A DNA stretch of 64,000 bases from Halorussus limi (GTDB lineage Archaea; Halobacteriota; Halobacteria; Halobacteriales; Haladaptataceae). Positions 52,798-60,081 of this stretch are shown here, piece by piece. The position numbers were made by a program, and so were the translations under genes. The stretch is from assembly GCF_023238205.1 (NCBI RefSeq), contig NZ_CP096661.1:247373-311372 (forward strand), in the 5' to 3' direction. Under the pieces are notes generated by a model. That model saw nothing but the letters and a program-made list of their open reading frames with translations, did no database searches and had not been told where the DNA came from. Position 1 is the stretch's first letter. Each line of letters opens with the position of its first letter.

Positions 52798-53979
52798 CTA
52801 TCGGTCCCGGTCCACCACCGCTCCGGGCGGCGTGGTCGCGCCGGGCGAGAGGCGGACGCCGGGGTCGATGCTGGTGTCGATTCCGGTCCGGGCGTCGTCG
52901 CCCGCGACCGCGCCGAACTTCCGGCGGCCGGTCGAGACGCGCTTACCCTTGACCGTCAGTTTCACCGCCTCGTCGTCGTGTCGCAGGTTCGCCGTCACGG
53001 TTCCCGCACCGAAGTTGACGCGCTTGCCGAGGACGCTATCGCCGACGTAGCTCAGGTGGCCGACCGTCGCGCCCTCGCGGAGGACGCTGTTCTTGATTTC
53101 GACCGCGTGACCGACGTGAGCGTCCGGGCCGACGACGGTCCGACCGCGGACGTAGGCGTTCGGCCCGACCGTCGCGCCGGACCGGACGATAGCCGGACCC
53201 TCTATCACGACGCCGGACTTCACGGTCGCGCCCTCCTCGACCGCGACCGGTCCGTCGAGGGTCGCCCCTTCGCTGACATCGCCCTCAACGCGGGTCGAGA
53301 CGTCGCCGAGTCGCCGCTCGTTGGCTTCGAGCAGCTCCCACGGGCGGCCCACGTCGAGCCAGTCGCCGAGTTCGACCGGCGTCACGTCGTACTCCGCGAC
53401 CACGCGGTCCAGCACGTCCGTCAGTTCGTACTCGCCGCGCTCGCTCCGGGAGACGCCGAGCCAATCGGTCGTCTCCGCGGGGAAGACGTAGGCGCCGGCG
53501 TTGGCGAGGTCGGTCGGCGGGTCGGCCGGTTTCTCCGCGATGTCGGTGACGCTCCCGCCCTCGGTCGTGAGGACGCCGTAGTTCGACGGGTCGTCGGCCC
53601 GGAACGCGCCGACCGTGGGGCCCGACTCGAACAGGGTTTCGAGGCTCTCGGGGTCGTAGAGGTTGTCGCCGTTCAGCACCGCGAACTCGCCGTCGAGGTG
53701 CGGACTCGCGGCCCGGACCGCGTCGGCGGTGCCGGTCTGGTCGGTCTGCTCGGCGTACGTGACGGGGACCCCGGCGTACTCCGCGCCGAAGTAGTCCCGG
53801 ACCTGTCGCGCCCCGTAGCCGACGACCACCACGAGTTCGTCCGCTCCGGCCCGAATCGCGGCGTCGGCGACGTGGGCGACCAGCGGGCGGTCGACGACCG
53901 GGAGCATCGGTTTCGCGGTGTCGTCGGTCAGGGGCCGCATGCGCGTACCCTTCCCGGCGGCGAGGATGGTTGCCTGCAT
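52798..53979 (-). CDS. glmU: GlmU-like sugar-1-phosphate nucleotidylyltransferase/acetyltransferase
   Basis: 393 residues. The N-terminal nucleotidyltransferase domain starts MQATILAAGKGTRMRPLTDD and has KPMLPVVDRPL, the sugar-phosphate site VLNGDNLYDPES and GDWLDVGRPWELLEANE. The C-terminal third (about 240-390) is a left-handed beta-helix of hexapeptide repeats (EGATVKSGVVIEGPAIVRSG). Archaeal enzymes of this layout make UDP-GlcNAc from GlcN-1-P, with acetylation, and sometimes use dTTP and glucose-1-P. With glmS and glmM in the window, UDP-GlcNAc synthesis is likely. It is followed by the flippase on the same strand. A tttactattc promoter-like element is 35 bases upstream. Confidence 0.87.
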   Translation of the reverse strand: MQATILAAGKGTRMRPLTDDTAKPMLPVVDRPLVAHVADAAIRAGADELVVVVGYGARQVRDYFGAEYAGVPVTYAEQTDQTGTADAVRAASPHLDGEFAVLNGDNLYDPESLETLFESGPTVGAFRADDPSNYGVLTTEGGSVTDIAEKPADPPTDLANAGAYVFPAETTDWLGVSRSERGEYELTDVLDRVVAEYDVTPVELGDWLDVGRPWELLEANERRLGDVSTRVEGDVSEGATLDGPVAVEEGATVKSGVVIEGPAIVRSGATVGPNAYVRGRTVVGPDAHVGHAVEIKNSVLREGATVGHLSYVGDSVLGKRVNFGAGTVTANLRHDDEAVKLTVKGKRVSTGRRKFGAVAGDDARTGIDTSIDPGVRLSPGATTPPGAVVDRDR

Positions 53980-54178
53980 TCTACCCCTCGATTGCGCCAC
54001 GAGGGGGTTTACTATTCGGCGGTTAAGCCGCCGGAACGCGACGAGAGCGGCCGCGAATCGCCGCCGGCCGCCGCGAGTCTCATCCCGGTCGCTCTCGAAC
54101 TCCCTGGGACCGCACCAACCGTCCCGATTTCGGAATCCGGGAATCGACCGCGTTCGGACGCGAGAGACCTTACTAGAC

Positions 54179-54190
54179 GCATAATTATGC
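54179..54190. promoter_or_regulatory. Perfect 12-bp palindrome GCATAATTATGC at the promoter
   Basis: The palindrome contains the TATA-like ataatt and is centred 32 bases before the ATG at 54216. A regulator bound here would block the TATA-binding protein. Confidence 0.5.
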
Positions 54191-54215
54191 ACGCGTCCGT
54201 GCTACTCGGCAGGTA

Positions 54216-54557
54216 ATGGGAAGCGAATCAACGACGCACGAACCGCCGGTAGACGAAGAGCGCGCTCCGGGGTCGCTCGGCACTCGGGTCTGCTTGGCGC
54301 TGGCGGAGGAGGAGAACGTCCATCCGTGGGAGTCGCCGCCGCTGTACGACGTTCTCGACCCGAGCGTGCTGGAGGCGCTCGACGGACAGGAGAACGAGGC
54401 GTGGCGACTCGCGTTCGAGGCCGGAACCCACACCGTCGTCGTCACCGGCGACGGCGACGTTACGGTGGACGGCACCCGCTTCACCGACCGGGACTTCCGG
54501 GAGGCGCTGGACTCGCTCGACGAGGAGCGGCGCGCCGAGCGACCGCGGATTCGATAG
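54216..54557 (+). CDS. HalOD1 output-domain protein
   Basis: 113 residues. The core LALAEEENVHPWESPPLYDV followed by LDPSVLEAL and a small beta part (FEAGTHTVVVTGDGDVTVDG) is the HalOD1 domain, an output module seen mainly in haloarchaeal signalling proteins and as free-standing proteins. It carries no sensor or receiver. It probably binds another protein or nucleic acid; its partner is unknown. The gene has a palindromic promoter and converges with the sulfatase-like gene. Confidence 0.8.
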   Translation: MGSESTTHEPPVDEERAPGSLGTRVCLALAEEENVHPWESPPLYDVLDPSVLEALDGQENEAWRLAFEAGTHTVVVTGDGDVTVDGTRFTDRDFREALDSLDEERRAERPRIR

Positions 54558-54562
54558 CTTCG

Positions 54563-55807
54563 TCAGACCGCGTCGCCGTCGGCGACCGCTCGTGCGGCCG
54601 ACGCGATGCGCTCGCGTTCGGCGCGGGCCTCCCGCCAGTCGGCGACCAACTCCGAACCGAGTTCCCGGAGGTCGGGGTCGTCGCACTCGGTCGTCTCGCC
54701 GCGTTCGAGGTCGTAGAGTTCGTCGTCGCCGGGCCGCCAGACGTACTTCCAGTTCTCTCCGCGGACCGCGACCGTCGGCATCCGATTGTGCGAGAAGACG
54801 TGGGTGTCGAGCGCGTCCTCGTACTCGTCGCCGCGCGCGAGCGAGGGCAGTAGGTCGGGCAGGTTCCGGAGCGAGAAGGGCTTCTCGACCCGGCCCTCGG
54901 GACCGCCGGCGACGACCAGCGGCACGTCCACCAGTTCCTCGTAGAGGTCCCGGCCGTGGCCGTACATGCCGTGGTCCCCGAACGCCTCGCCGTGGTCGCC
55001 GTGGACGACCAGCATCGGGTCGTCGGCGAGTTCGCGGGCCGCGCGACCGACGAACTCGTCGGTGTAGCGAATCGTGTCCTCGTAGGCGTCGGTCAGCACG
55101 TCGTGGAATCTCGGCGTGAGGCCGTCGCCGTTCCGGTCGGCGAACAGCGAGAGGTTGGCGGGGTAAGTCGCCAACCGCGAACGCGACCGGTAGTCCTTCG
55201 GCGGGAGGTACGGCAGGTGAGCGTCCACCAGAAACACCCAGAGGAAGTACGGGTCGTCGGCCGACTCGGTCCACGCGACGATGTCGTCGTAGAACGCCTC
55301 CCACGACATGAACATGTCCTGTCCCTGCCACCAGTTGATGGCCTTCACGGCCAGCGACGACACCGGGTTGGTCTGCTCGCCGCCCTTCAGCAATCCCTCC
55401 GAGGCGTCGTCGTCCATGAAGTCCTCGAAGTGATCGAACCCCTTGTCGAAGCCGAAGTACCGCGAGGTCCACGGGTTCGCGGTGAAGGCGGCGGTCTCGT
55501 AGCCCATGCGCGAGAACCGGCGCGCCACCGTGTCGCGGGCCGACAGGTGGTCGCGGATGTGGGCCTTCATCGAGGCGCGGTCCGAACCCGTCGCGCCCTC
55601 GCGCTCGACCGGGAACTCGCCGGTCAGGAACGTGGTCGCCGAACCGTGCGTCGCGGGGGCGGGGGCGACGGCGTTCTCGAAGACCAGTCCGTCGGCCGCG
55701 AGTCGGTCGAGGTTCGGGGTGAGGTTCCCGTCGTGGCCCGCGAACCCGCAGTGGTCGGCTCGGACGCTGTCTATCGTGAGCAGAACGACGCTTTGCTGGT
55801 CGGACAT
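54563..55807 (-). CDS. Sulfatase-fold hydrolase or transferase with Thr at the nucleophile position
   Basis: 414 residues of the alkaline phosphatase superfamily. Metal-site segments are LLTIDSVRADHCGFAGH (D13) and LVVHGDHGEAFGDHGMYGHG. The active-site stretch reads APAPATHGSATTFLTG; aligned with C-x-P-S-R of sulfatases it has Thr53 in place of the formylglycine Cys and Ala for Arg. Thr nucleophiles are known in phosphoglycerol and phosphoethanolamine transferases of the same fold. So it may be a phosphodiester enzyme acting on surface glycans rather than a sulfatase (inference). No signal peptide, so it acts inside the cell or on the inner face. The ATG at 55807 fits a gagataataatcg promoter element. 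Confidence 0.85.
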   Translation of the reverse strand: MSDQQSVVLLTIDSVRADHCGFAGHDGNLTPNLDRLAADGLVFENAVAPAPATHGSATTFLTGEFPVEREGATGSDRASMKAHIRDHLSARDTVARRFSRMGYETAAFTANPWTSRYFGFDKGFDHFEDFMDDDASEGLLKGGEQTNPVSSLAVKAINWWQGQDMFMSWEAFYDDIVAWTESADDPYFLWVFLVDAHLPYLPPKDYRSRSRLATYPANLSLFADRNGDGLTPRFHDVLTDAYEDTIRYTDEFVGRAARELADDPMLVVHGDHGEAFGDHGMYGHGRDLYEELVDVPLVVAGGPEGRVEKPFSLRNLPDLLPSLARGDEYEDALDTHVFSHNRMPTVAVRGENWKYVWRPGDDELYDLERGETTECDDPDLRELGSELVADWREARAERERIASAARAVADGDAV

Positions 55808-55945
55808 GAGCCATCCAACGCGGACCGGGGCGATTATTATCTCGTCGCTAAACCCGTCTACGCCCTCTCTAAGCCCTGCGCTGGCCGAGCGAACTCGGCG
55901 CAACGATGGCTCCGACTTTTGTGGGCCGCGGCCGGTTGCTCGGAC

Positions 55946-56257
55946 ATGGGACCGACCGACCAGACGCCCCCGAAATCCGCCGAACAGTCCGATTCCGAAT
56001 CCGCCGACGGGTCTTCGCCCGAGTCCGTCGACGGCCCTTCGCCCGAACCCACCCGACGCCTCGCGGTCCCCGACCGCCTCGTGAGTCGGGTCGAGCGGCG
56101 ACTCGCGCGGACCGACTTCGACTCGCCCGAGGCATACGTTGCCTACGTCCTCGAAGAAGTGCTGGCGCAGGTCGAGTCCGAGGCAGGCGACGGCTACGAC
56201 CGAGTGGACGGCGACGAGGTCGAAGACCGACTTCAGTCGCTCGGCTACCTCGACTGA
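55946..56257 (+). CDS. Small acidic RHH-like protein, 103 residues
   Basis: A Ser/Pro/Glu-rich N-terminal 36 residues is followed by VPDRLVSRVERRLARTDFDS then PEAYVAYVLEEVLAQVE, which resembles the helices of a ribbon-helix-helix domain in haloarchaeal small proteins, and a C-terminal VEDRLQSLGYLD. The last words are also common at sulfatase C-termini, so a link with the divergent sulfatase-like gene is possible. The ATG at 55946 follows a gacttttgtgg promoter-like element by about 30 bases. Confidence 0.65.
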   Translation: MGPTDQTPPKSAEQSDSESADGSSPESVDGPSPEPTRRLAVPDRLVSRVERRLARTDFDSPEAYVAYVLEEVLAQVESEAGDGYDRVDGDEVEDRLQSLGYLD

Positions 56258-56291
56258 CCGGCCGGCGCTCTTCTACCGTTACTGTCCCGCG

Positions 56292-57650
56292 TCACACGCC
56301 GTTACAACTGCTCATCAGCGACCCGCCGGCGGAGCCGACTGAGGACTCGTCGACCAGTTCGACCGCCCGGTCGAACAGTTCGCCGGCGCGCGCCTCGGTC
56401 TCGGCCTCGGCGGTCACGCGGACCAGCGGTTGAGTTCCGCTCGCGCGGACGAGGAACCAACCGTCTTCGACTTCGACCCGGACCCCGTCGCGGGTGTCGA
56501 GGTCGTCGTACTCGTCGGCGAGCGCGTCGGCGGCGGCCTCCATCTTCGCGCGCTTGTCGTCGGTCCGGACGCTGGTCCGCTCGGTCGGGTAGGTCTCGAC
56601 CGTCTCGACGAGTTCGCCGAGCGGTCCCTCCTCGCCGACGAGTTGGGCGAGTCGGCAGGCCGCCAGCGGGCCGTCGGGGCAGAACGTCTCGTCGGGCCAT
56701 ATCCACGCGCCGCTGGGTTCGCCGCCGAAGACGACGCCCTCCTCGCGCAGTCGCTCGGCCACGAAGCCGTCGCCGACCTTCGTCCGGGTCAGCGAGGCCC
56801 CGACCGACGCCAGCGCGTCGTCCACCGCGAGGCTGGTGTTCAGCGGCGCGGCGACCTGCGTCCCCTCCTCGGCGTAGCGCCGCCCGAACAGCGCCAACAG
56901 CACGTCGCCCGGGACGAACTCGCCGTCTTCGGTGACGGCCATCGTTCGGTCGGCGTCGCCGTCGTGAGCGACCCCGAAGTCGGCGTCGCTTCCCGCGACG
57001 ACGGCCCGGAGGTCACGACAGTGGTCTGCAGTCGGTTCGCTCGGGCGACCCGAGAGTCTGCCGTCGCGCTCGCCGTTCAGCGTCGTGACCGAACAGCCGA
57101 GGTCCCGGAGCGCGTCGGCGGTCAGGACGCCCGGCCCGTTGCCCGCGTCCACGACCACCGAGAGGTCGGCGTCGAGGTCGGTCGCCTCGCGGAGCGCGGC
57201 CCGGTGGTTCTCCGCCAAGTCGGGCGCGGCGATTTCGCTGCCCAACTCGCTGGACGACCGGGGCGCGAACGTCCCGTCGGCCACGCGGTCGGCGACGGCG
57301 TCGCGCTTCGACCGGTCGAACGCCCGCGAGGTCACGTCCCAGAGCTTCAGACCGTTGTCCTTCGGCGGGTTGTGGCTGGCGGTCACTTCGACCCCGGCGT
57401 CGCCGTTGACCTGCCAGACGCTCCGAGCGAGCGTCGGCGTGGCGACGACCCCCGCCCGGACCGCGTCGGCCCCGCAGTCACGCAGGCCCGCGCTGACCGC
57501 GTCGGCGAGGAGTTTGCCGCTCTCGCGGGCGTCCCGGCCGACGACGACCCGGTCGTGGCCCTCCGACGCCAAGGCCCGACCCACGTCGAACGCCAACTGC
57601 GCGGTCACTTTCTGGCCGACTTCGCCGCGGATGCCGCTGGTTCCGAACAT
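56292..57650 (-). CDS. glmM: Phosphoglucosamine mutase
   Basis: 452 residues, normal for the alpha-D-phosphohexomutase family. It interconverts glucosamine 6-phosphate and glucosamine 1-phosphate. The phosphoserine is S92 in EVTASHNPPKDNGLKLW, the Mg2+ loop is DGDADR, the sugar loop is GGEPSGAWIW, and the phosphate-binding end is VRASGTQPLVRVTAEA (usual form RxSGTEPxxR). The N-terminus MFGTSGIRGEVGQ is typical of GlmM rather than phosphomannomutase. It acts between GlmS and GlmU. A gaattatcgag element about 50 bases upstream may be its TATA box. Confidence 0.93.
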   Translation of the reverse strand: MFGTSGIRGEVGQKVTAQLAFDVGRALASEGHDRVVVGRDARESGKLLADAVSAGLRDCGADAVRAGVVATPTLARSVWQVNGDAGVEVTASHNPPKDNGLKLWDVTSRAFDRSKRDAVADRVADGTFAPRSSSELGSEIAAPDLAENHRAALREATDLDADLSVVVDAGNGPGVLTADALRDLGCSVTTLNGERDGRLSGRPSEPTADHCRDLRAVVAGSDADFGVAHDGDADRTMAVTEDGEFVPGDVLLALFGRRYAEEGTQVAAPLNTSLAVDDALASVGASLTRTKVGDGFVAERLREEGVVFGGEPSGAWIWPDETFCPDGPLAACRLAQLVGEEGPLGELVETVETYPTERTSVRTDDKRAKMEAAADALADEYDDLDTRDGVRVEVEDGWFLVRASGTQPLVRVTAEAETEARAGELFDRAVELVDESSVGSAGGSLMSSCNGV

Positions 57651-57761
57651 GGAAACTCCGCCGCGGGCGACGACACTGACTATGCGCTCGATAATTCTGT
57701 CGGGCGGGCGTCACCGGCCCGGCAGGCCGCCGGACCGCCGGGTCGAATCGGCCGCGCGACT

Positions 57762-58130
57762 TCACCGGAGTCGCCGACAGTTCCCGCACGGCGAGAGGCC
57801 ACGCTCTTTCGCCCGGCCGAGCGTGACCACGTCGAGTTCGTCGGCGTCCGCGTTGCGGTGGCACCCGCACCGCGGTTGCCCGTTCGTGAGGTCGTGGTAG
57901 GCGTAGGTGTTGGCTCCGCTCCGGCCGAACACGCCGACCGGCGTGTCGTCGCCGCGCGTGTCGGCGCGGGCGCGCCGGTCGCGCTCGGCCCGGTTCGGCG
58001 GGTTCTGGCTCGGTTTATCGGTGTCACATCGATGGTTCCCGGTGCGCGCGAGGTAGCGACCGCAGTCCGGGCACCGCTGGAACGCGTCGGACTCCGCGAC
58101 CAGTTCGGGTATCGGTTTCGAGTCCCCCAT
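57762..58130 (-). CDS. Small zinc-ribbon-like protein
   Basis: 122 residues. It has one CxxC-x(9)-C site (RCPDCGRYLARTGNHRC, near residues 20-36) and a second Cys cluster at the C-terminus (PRCGCHR and SPCGNCRRL), so one or two zinc sites are likely. The middle is charged and polar (DKPSQNPPNRAERDRRAR). No family was recognised. The ATG at 58130 begins MGDSKPIPEL and follows a tgtataacg promoter element by about 30 bases. Confidence 0.7.
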   Translation of the reverse strand: MGDSKPIPELVAESDAFQRCPDCGRYLARTGNHRCDTDKPSQNPPNRAERDRRARADTRGDDTPVGVFGRSGANTYAYHDLTNGQPRCGCHRNADADELDVVTLGRAKERGLSPCGNCRRLR

Positions 58131-58807
58131 ACCGGACCTTCGTCGCCCGCGGCTTTCGTTATACACCTGCTACGAGTCCGCGCGGACCGGCGGTCTCGGG
58201 GGCCGCGTCGCGGGAACCGGAGCGCGTTAGCCGGCGTTTAGCCGGAGTTATCGCCCGCATAGGAAGGTGGGTGGCGGGCCTCGTCCCAATCGGGGCGTCT
58301 CCCACCGAGCGCTCCCGAGGAGGTGAGACGACACGCGCGGACGCATCCCGGACCATCTACTCGCCGGCGGACGGCGTCGGGACACCCTGCGCCCCGCCAC
58401 CGGGCGCACCCCCGAGGTCGGCGGGAGTGGCCCCGGACGGGGCGATTTCTGTCCGTCGGCAAGCGTCACCCGTGTCGTCCGACTCCGTTTTCCGCGCAGT
58501 TCACTTTTCACCGAGGAGGACCGTCCCTCGTCGTGAAGCGACTCGTTTTTGTCGGGGATGACTTGTCATACGCGCACGTCCGGTAGACGCGTGGCGGAAG
58601 GAGCGCGGAAGTCGGCGAGAAGAACGACGTTCACGGCGCGTCGACGCCATGCATCCGGAGATGCCCTCCACTCCGAAACGACGACCGAGGGTCGCGACCC
58701 ACGACCGTCGGCGGTTGGCGGGCGGCGGTCGTCGGAAAACGGAGACGAACAGAGAGAGAAAGAGAGCGAAAAAAGAGCGCACACCCGGCGCGGACGGGCC
58801 CCGCGAG
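58131..58807. other. Long intergenic region, no gene recognised
   Basis: These 677 bases carry several open frames of the wrong composition (Arg- and Pro-rich) but nothing protein-like. The left end holds the promoter of the zinc-ribbon gene. A direct repeat, (t)tagccgg twice within 58227-58249, is seen. A stretch of purines (agagagaaagagagcgaaaaaagagcgc) near 58748-58776 precedes the 3' end of the HTH gene. Confidence 0.4.
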
Positions 58808-59476
58808 TTACTCGTCGTCGTTCCGGTCGAACGCGTCCCCGGCGAACTCGCCCCGGACGCTGGCCGCGACCAGCGCGACGACGGTCATCGCGGCGATGGC
58901 GATTCCCGCCCCGCTCGGGACCGGCGCGTTCGGGAGCGCCGCGAAGAGACTGGCCAGCAGCGCGAGACCGAAGCCCGCGCCGCCGACGTGGAGCGGCGAC
59001 CACTCGCGGCCCGAGGCCTCGTCGTCCCGGTCCAGAGCGTCGCCGCCGGCGTCGGTCGCGCGGCGCTCGGGCGCGTCGTCCTCGCGCATCGACGGTTCCC
59101 CGTCGAGGTAGCGGTCGAAGGCGTCGGTGCGGTCGGTGCGCTCCACGATGCCCCGGTTCTGCTGGTACTCGATGATGCCCTCCTCGTCCAGTTTCGGGAG
59201 ATGGGACTGGTAGAGCGCGATGTAGACGCGCTGGCGCTCTTGGGATTTGAGCGCCGCGACCGTGGTGTCGTGTTCGACGGCCGCTATCTTCTCGGTGATG
59301 TCGGTCATCTTGACCGGCGTGTCGTGTTCCTGCAGATACTTGAGGACGAGCCGACGCCGGCGACACTGGAGCAGGTGGAAGATGTCGTCTCGCGTCAGTT
59401 CGTCGTCGGTCTCGGTCGCTTCGGCCGTGGCGTCGGTCGTGTCGATCGATTCGACCGGTTCCTTGCTTACAGACAT
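58808..59476 (-). CDS. HTH (DUF7344-like) protein with C-terminal membrane anchor
   Basis: 222 residues. Residues about 28-115 form a winged helix of the haloarchaeal DUF7344 type: DIFHLLQCRRRRLVLKYLQE then VKMTDITEKIAAVEHDTTV and LYQSHLPKLDEEGIIEYQQN. A charged linker leads to two hydrophobic segments (about 163-183 and 186-206), so it is probably a membrane-tethered regulator. Signal and targets are unknown. Its ATG at 59476 follows a ggtattaacacc element by about 35 bases. Confidence 0.82.
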   Translation of the reverse strand: MSVSKEPVESIDTTDATAEATETDDELTRDDIFHLLQCRRRRLVLKYLQEHDTPVKMTDITEKIAAVEHDTTVAALKSQERQRVYIALYQSHLPKLDEEGIIEYQQNRGIVERTDRTDAFDRYLDGEPSMREDDAPERRATDAGGDALDRDDEASGREWSPLHVGGAGFGLALLASLFAALPNAPVPSGAGIAIAAMTVVALVAASVRGEFAGDAFDRNDDE

Positions 59477-60081
59477 GGGCGGTCTAAGCCAGCATTACCA
59501 GTCCGGGTGTTAATACCGGGAGCATCGTTACTACTGTTATCGAGAGTTCGAGCGCTGTTGCGGCCAATTTCCGGCTGTTACGTCGGATTCACACCGGGAA
59601 TAGCGACGGTCGGTAGGCGGAGGGCCGGACGAGTTTGGATTTCGTAGTCCGCTCTCCGGACCGGCGTCGCCGACGGTCGGCGAGTCGGCGCGTTCGGCGC
59701 TGATGCGGACGAGCGCGCGGAGTCTCCGCCGCACGTCGCCCGAAACGGCCGTTCCGACGCTTCGAAACAGTGAGCAGGACCCGTGAAACAGACAGCTAAA
59801 CGACCGAAACTGACGGTCGGTCCGTCGAAACCGAGGGTCAGTCGACCAAAACGGGTGGTCAATCCGCCGAAGCGAGCGTTCGAGCGCAGAAACGGCTACT
59901 GTGGCAGGGGTCTCGCGCGGGTTCGAGCGGTCGCGCCGCTATCCGACCGCGGGGAGTCGGGTCGGCTGACTCGCCTGCCGTGGGAGACGCGCCAGACCGT
60001 CCGAGTCGTGGGCGCGCGGAGTCGTTCGCGACATCTGGGGGCGCAGGGCGACTCCGGCCGAGAGCGCCCGACGCCGACTGG
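59477..60081. other. Intergenic region containing degenerate tandem repeats
   Basis: No gene is recognised in these 605 bases. The left end holds the HTH-gene promoter. From about 59770 to 59896 the sequence is built of 21-22-base degenerate repeats (separate entry). The rest is GC-rich and unremarkable. Confidence 0.45.
59770..59896. repeat. Degenerate 21-bp tandem repeats
   Basis: Units of 21 bases start at 59792, 59813, 59834, 59855 and 59876, preceded by a 22-base relative at 59770. Shared pattern: nnGGTCnGTCnnCCnAAACnG, for example acggtcggtccgtcgaaaccg and agggtcagtcgaccaaaacgg. The units diverge at about a third of positions. Confidence 0.5.

Noticed and set aside
59578..59862. Minus-strand ORF with FGRLTLGF and FGRLAVCF repeats
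   Set aside because: The apparent repeat peptide is produced by the degenerate 21-bp DNA repeats; upstream and downstream parts look noncoding.
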